From the NCBI GenBank assembly GCA_964016885.1, contig OZ024746.1:102197711-102261710 (forward strand): DNA of 64,000 nt, written 5' to 3'. The DNA comes from Eledone cirrhosa. Taxonomy: Eukaryota; Mollusca; Cephalopoda; Octopoda; Eledonidae. Numbering within the stretch: position 1 is the stretch's first letter; each line of letters opens with the position of its first letter. A program made the position numbers and the translations under genes. The notes under the pieces were generated by a model. It worked only from the letters and a program-made list of their open reading frames with translations. It made no database searches and had not been told where the DNA came from. Positions 12,301 to 18,300 of the stretch are shown here, piece by piece.

Positions 12301-15300
12301 GTTTTCTCGTCTACTTACAAGGACCTTAGTCTTTGTCATGTTGACTTTGAGGCCCTTTCTAAGAGCAATGTAGAACTCGGAATCACACCTTACTACTACC
12401 ACCATCATTGTCATTAACATTCAATGTCAATTTTCCCCGCTAAGTGAATTAGTGTTAGGATCTATTTTAGTATTAATAAAATCTCTTAATCTTACATTAT
12501 TGTATATTTACTATTATATTTTCAAAGTAAACACTTTATTTCACATAATATCGAATCAATCAGATTTTGATATTATTTATTTTGAGAACAATACCGTAAC
12601 ATAAATATGAGCAGCTGGTTTGAACAGAAAGAGGTGAGAGAATTCTGGCTGGATACGGCCAGTTTAAATGCTAAAGGGTTAAATAATGAATAATTAAGAT
12701 AAATAAGATGCCAAGTACATGCATTTTTCTGAGCAGAATTAAGATAAAAAGTTGTTTTTAAGTGTGAACAGAAATCATGTTTAGTAATTTCTTGATTAAA
12801 GGTGTTTTTTTTAAACTGACATTAAGTTCATAAGATAGTTTATAAATTTGGAACTTTGATCTTGAATCCTTTTGATATCAAATTGCTCCTGATTCTATAT
12901 TACAAATGTCTTTACTTTAAAGTGTTTATCTAAAAACCTTTCAGAGTTTAAGTTATATTCCAATCACTAAATCTTTCCATATTCTTGATTATTTACAAAA
13001 TTAATTAAAAATCATAAACTTCCATTAGAATTCTGTTAACGAAAGATAGCCGTTAAACAATGATGATGATGATAATGATGAAAGGGTAAAAGAAATAAAA
13101 AAGAATGTAAAAAAAATGTTTATACAATTAGCATGCCTATAAATTAAAATAAAAACATGTTAAAAACTTACACTTGTATCTGGTTTACTTTGGCCATTTT
13201 GAAGATAGCTGCCAGTTTGTTGTGGAAGACCATTTACTAAGGAAAATGAAATAAAATAACAATGACCAATAAATTATTTACACAAGAACACTTCCCTCCC
13301 TTTGAATCAAATAGGCTCGTGTTATTTTGTAAAAATAATTGTAATTAATCATACAATAGTTCACAAATGGTGGTAAGAAAGTCTCAGCAGAAAGTTTTCA
13401 GAGAAGAAACCCCAAACTAAAGCAAGTGTTACAAGAAATGTCTTGCTCAAGAACAAGGCAGTACCCAGTCAAGGAATGGAACTTATGACTATATGATTGT
13501 GGGTATATCACCCTAACTACAAGGCCTTCATACATACTAAATAGATTAATATGTTCCTCAAATTAAAGAATAGGCAGCACTTACTTTTGACTCTGGGTTT
13601 ATATTTCAGGAATCCATCTTGAGTACCATTTAAATAGTACTGGACACTTTGTTTTAATTTTGTTATAAGTTCGTGTTTATTTTTAACTGAATCTCTGAAA
13701 AATATTAAATATAAATGAAAATAAAATACAAGCCTTCCATTTATTTTTACAATTTTAACATGGTATCTAATTAATTGTTTGTGTAAAGTTATAGAACTTA
13801 TTAGTCATTAGCTTACAGCCCCCAAAGTTATTTGAATGAAATGATATTTACAGCTCTCACCTATATAGGTTTAGCTGGCCTCCTACAAGGAATCACTTCA
13901 GAGGTTTCTTGGGTGTTTTAATGATAGGTAACCAACAATAATTCAACACATAAAAAAAAGTATTTAGCCAAAAATATATATTTTATGCAATAATTGTTTC
14001 TACTTTTGGCACAAGGACCAGCTATGGAAGTTGAGAGTTATAGGGTCAAAGAAGCAATGAAAGAGATGAAGTATGGTAAAGCTGCAGGACCGTCAAAGAT
14101 AACTGCTGAGATGCTAAAAGCATTGGGAGAAGTAGGAGTTGAACTAATGACCCACAGAGTAAATCAAATAAAACATGACACAGTCATACCCAATAACTGG
14201 TACAGCAGTGCAATCATAAATTGCAACAAGGGCAAAGGTGATGCCCTTGAAAGGAGCAACTATAGAGGAATAAAACTAATGGACTAAGTTATGAAAGTGA
14301 CAAAAAGAGTTATAGAGCAGCTAATTAAGGAAAGAGTCAAAACAGATGAGATGTAGTTTGGTTTCATGCTTGGGAAAAGTTATATAGATGCCTCTTCCTA
14401 GTGAGGCAACTACAGGAAAAGTTCTTAGCCAAAAATAAACCACTATATTTAGCCTTTGAGCTTTTATTTATCTAGAGAAGGCCCTTGACCCATTATTTGG
14501 TGGTCCTTAAGGAAATTAGGTGAAGAAGAATGACTTGTGAGAGTAGTGCAAGCTATGTACAGAGGAGCTGTCAGTAAAGTGAGAGTAGGAAATGAGTTTA
14601 GAGAGGAATTCAAGGCACAGGTAGGATATCATCAAGGTTCGATTCAAGGCCATAACAGATAATTTAGACCTTATAGTTGAATCCATAAAAGAATTAGAAA
14701 ATAAGTTAGTTCTCTCTGGAAATGGATTTTGGAATTAAAGAGTCTGAGAGTAAACTTAGCCAAAACTAAAGTGTTAGTGCGTAGGAAAGAAGATAGGACC
14801 CTGATTCCTTCAGGGAAGTGGCCCTGCTCAATATGTAGAAAAGGAGCAGGCATAAACTACATACGATGTACACAAAAGATGTAGTGGGATAATGGGTAGA
14901 CTAACAAGGAAGGAAGACTTTGTTTGTAAAAGATACACAGGAGTAATTGAGGGAAAGAGCGTCAGTGATATAAACCTCTTCAAGTAACAGGAAGGGTCCA
15001 TAGAAGTGGCTGATAGGTGACTTAATCAGCAGCAGAAGAGGGTACTCTGAGAGAATAATAGCTAGAATAAGGATATGATGGAAGAAGTTTAGAAAGCTAC
15101 TCCCACTGTTGACAAGAAAAGGTTTCTCCTTATGTACAAGGAAGTCACAGTAGAGGTAGACCAAGAAAGACCTGGGCAGAGGTTGAAAATGCTGACCTCA
15201 AATCGCTGAGACTCACAGAGATGATGAAAAAATGTGGCAAGTGGAGAGATGCTGTGCTGAGAAGGACCCTTCCAACCCGTGCAAGTGTGGAAAACCGACG

Positions 15301-18300
15301 TAAAAACGATGATGATGATGATATACATATATATAAAGGTGCATGACTTGGTGATTTTTCATGCTACTCCAGTTCACTCAGCCTTAGAAATAAGTTGCGA
15401 CGTCAATGGTGGCAAGCTGTATCAGCCATTGCCTTTGCTTGAACAACATTGGTGGTGTGGAAAGGGGAGACTAGTATGTATGGGCAACTGTCGGTCTTCC
15501 ACAAACAAACCTTGCCCAGGCTTACACAGGGAAACTTTCTAGGTGCAAAACCATGCTCAAAAGCAACCAATAGGGGCCTTTATATATATCATCATCATCG
15601 TTTAACGTCCATGTTCCACGCTTGCATGGGTTTGGACGGGAGTTTTCCCACTTGAAGCAAGAGTGGTTGTCTTGCTCGCATAGGAGTGCCTGGCGGGTTT
15701 TCTACAGCTGGATGCCCTTCCTAACACCAACCACATTTACAGTGTTGCCTACACGGCCACAATACAGCGTGGACTGTGTGTTTTTTTGTCGTGACACCTA
15801 CACGATCTCATTTGTTTCGGCCTGGATGTTGTGGCACCAACATAACTTTATGTTAGCCATCCGCGGCCGAAACAAAGGATATATGATAATACAAAATGGT
15901 GTCATACCCAATGACTGGCACAGCAGCATCATGTCAACTGCTAGATTGGCAAAGGAGATGCTCTAGACAGAGCATAAAGGCATTAAGTTGGTTGACCAGG
16001 AAAGGTCATAAGAGTTTTAGCACAGCTGATTAGGGACAAAGTTAGCTTAGATGAAATGCAGTTTGGATTTGTGCCAGGTAAAAGTACCATGGATGCTCTC
16101 TTCCTGGTAAGACAACTGCAAGAGAAGTACCTAGCTAAAAGTAAACCCTCTACTTAGCTTTTGTTGACTTGGAGAAAGCCTTTGACAGAGTCCCCCATTC
16201 CATTATATGGTGGGCACTTAGAAAACTAGGAGTAGATGAGTGGCTTATGAGGGCATTACAAGCCATGTATAGAAGAGCAGTCAGCAAGGTCAGAATTAAT
16301 AATGACTATAGCGAAGAATTTAGTGTACAGGTAGGTGTCCATCAAGGCTTTGTTCTTAGCCCTCTCCTGTTTATTATCATCCTGCAGGCTATAAAGCGAG
16401 GAGTTTAAAACTGGCTGCCCATGGGAATTCCTGTATGCAGATTATCTAACTCTCATAGCTGAATCTATGGCAGAACCTGGAAGCAGGGCCTAGAAACAAA
16501 GAGTCTTAGAGTCAACTTGACAACAACTAAGGTCCTAGTATATAAAAAGGAAAACAGGGTCATGATTCCCTCAGGGAAATGGCCTGGTTCAGTGTGCAGT
16601 AAAGGAGTAGGTAGAATGTCCCAAATGCAAGCTGTGAGTACACCAAGAGATGTAGTGGGATCACAGCCAGGCTTGCAAAGAACACGGGTTTCATATGTGG
16701 CCGATGCACAGGTGCTGTAAGTGGCAAGTGCCCACAGGATACTAGCTCCTTCAAATGCCCAGAGGGCTTTGTAGAAGAAGTAGATAATTTCTGTTATGAT
16801 CAAATTCGCAGTGGAGGAGGGTGTTCCGAAAGTACAGTAGCCAGGGTAAGAACGGGATGGAGAAAGCTCAGGGAGCTATTATTATTGCTAGCTACAAAAG
16901 GTTTTCCCCTCAACATGAAGGGCAGATTTAATGGTGCATGTATACAAACAGCAAAGTTGGATGGTAGCGAGACCTGGGCACTGTGTACAGAGGACAGATT
17001 GGAAAGAAATGAAGCTTCCATGCTTTGATGTATGTGTAATAAATGAATGGCAAAGTGTAAATGAATTGAGAGAGAGAAAAGGGATCAGATGCAGTGTGCA
17101 GCAAAGGAGATTGCGCTGGTATGGACATGTGATGCATATGAAGGATAATAGCTGTATAAAAAAGTGCTGATCGCTCAAAGTTGATGGCAGCTATGGAGTG
17201 GGCGGATCTAGGAAGACTTGGGATGAGGTGATAAAAGCTGACCTTGCACAATTGCACGTCTCAAAGGCAACACACAGGACTGTGATCTCTGGCACTATGC
17301 AATAATACCCACCTTCCCATATGCAGGGGCTGAGGCATACATCTAGTATGCACCATCTTCCCTCCATATTGTAATCACCCCCACTCAATTTCCCAATCTA
17401 CACTATAAAGTGGTCATCTCGGTTCCATGACAATGAGTGTCCAGTCCACACTGTAAAGTGGTCGTGTAGGTGTCACGACAAAAAGCACCCAGTCCACACT
17501 GCAAGGTGGTTAGCATTAGGAAGGGCATCCAGCTGTAGAAACCAAGCCAAAATCAGTTGTGTGAGTGAATCATGCTCCTCCGACCTGGTCTCACAACGAG
17601 ACAGCTTGTCTAACCCATGCTAGTGTGGAAAATGGACATTAGGGTTAGGGTTAGATATATAGACACACACATCATTTTGAAGATGTACTCAACTGAAAAG
17701 AATAAGGTGTAAGTGACAATGAGAGGAAATTCCATTCCAACTCCATTGTTTTTACTTGTTGCAAGCCACACCTTAATAAAACATTAGATCATCATTGTTA
17801 TCATTTTTAATGCCCATTTTCCCTGCTGGAAGGGGGGTGAACAGATTGTCATAGACTGTTTTAATACTCATGTGGAGTTGTCAACCCCTCAGATGGGCTG
17901 GTGCCTGAAGAGCTACCATGACCCTTTGCTTGGCAAGTTTTCTAGTTGGATGCCCTTCTTATCATCAACCACTTTACAGAGTGTACTGGATGCATTTATC
18001 ATGTAAATCACCAACACGAGATGAATTGTCTAGAGCTAGCTACAAGCAGGCTGTGTTTTATTACAGAGGTTCTCTCTGCTAAAGGTAGCATATAAACAGG
18101 TGTGTTGGGAGTTTGAGGACTGAACTGCACCTCACCACGTAATCAGAAATATCTACTGAAACACATTATACTGCACCTATAGCTTCGTTAGGCTAGATTA
18201 TAATACTAAATTAGTTTACAAATACAGTAGGCTATATTAATGTGAATTTCATTTAGAATTGATTATTCTGTATACTCATGGGACGAGATCTATATGAGCA

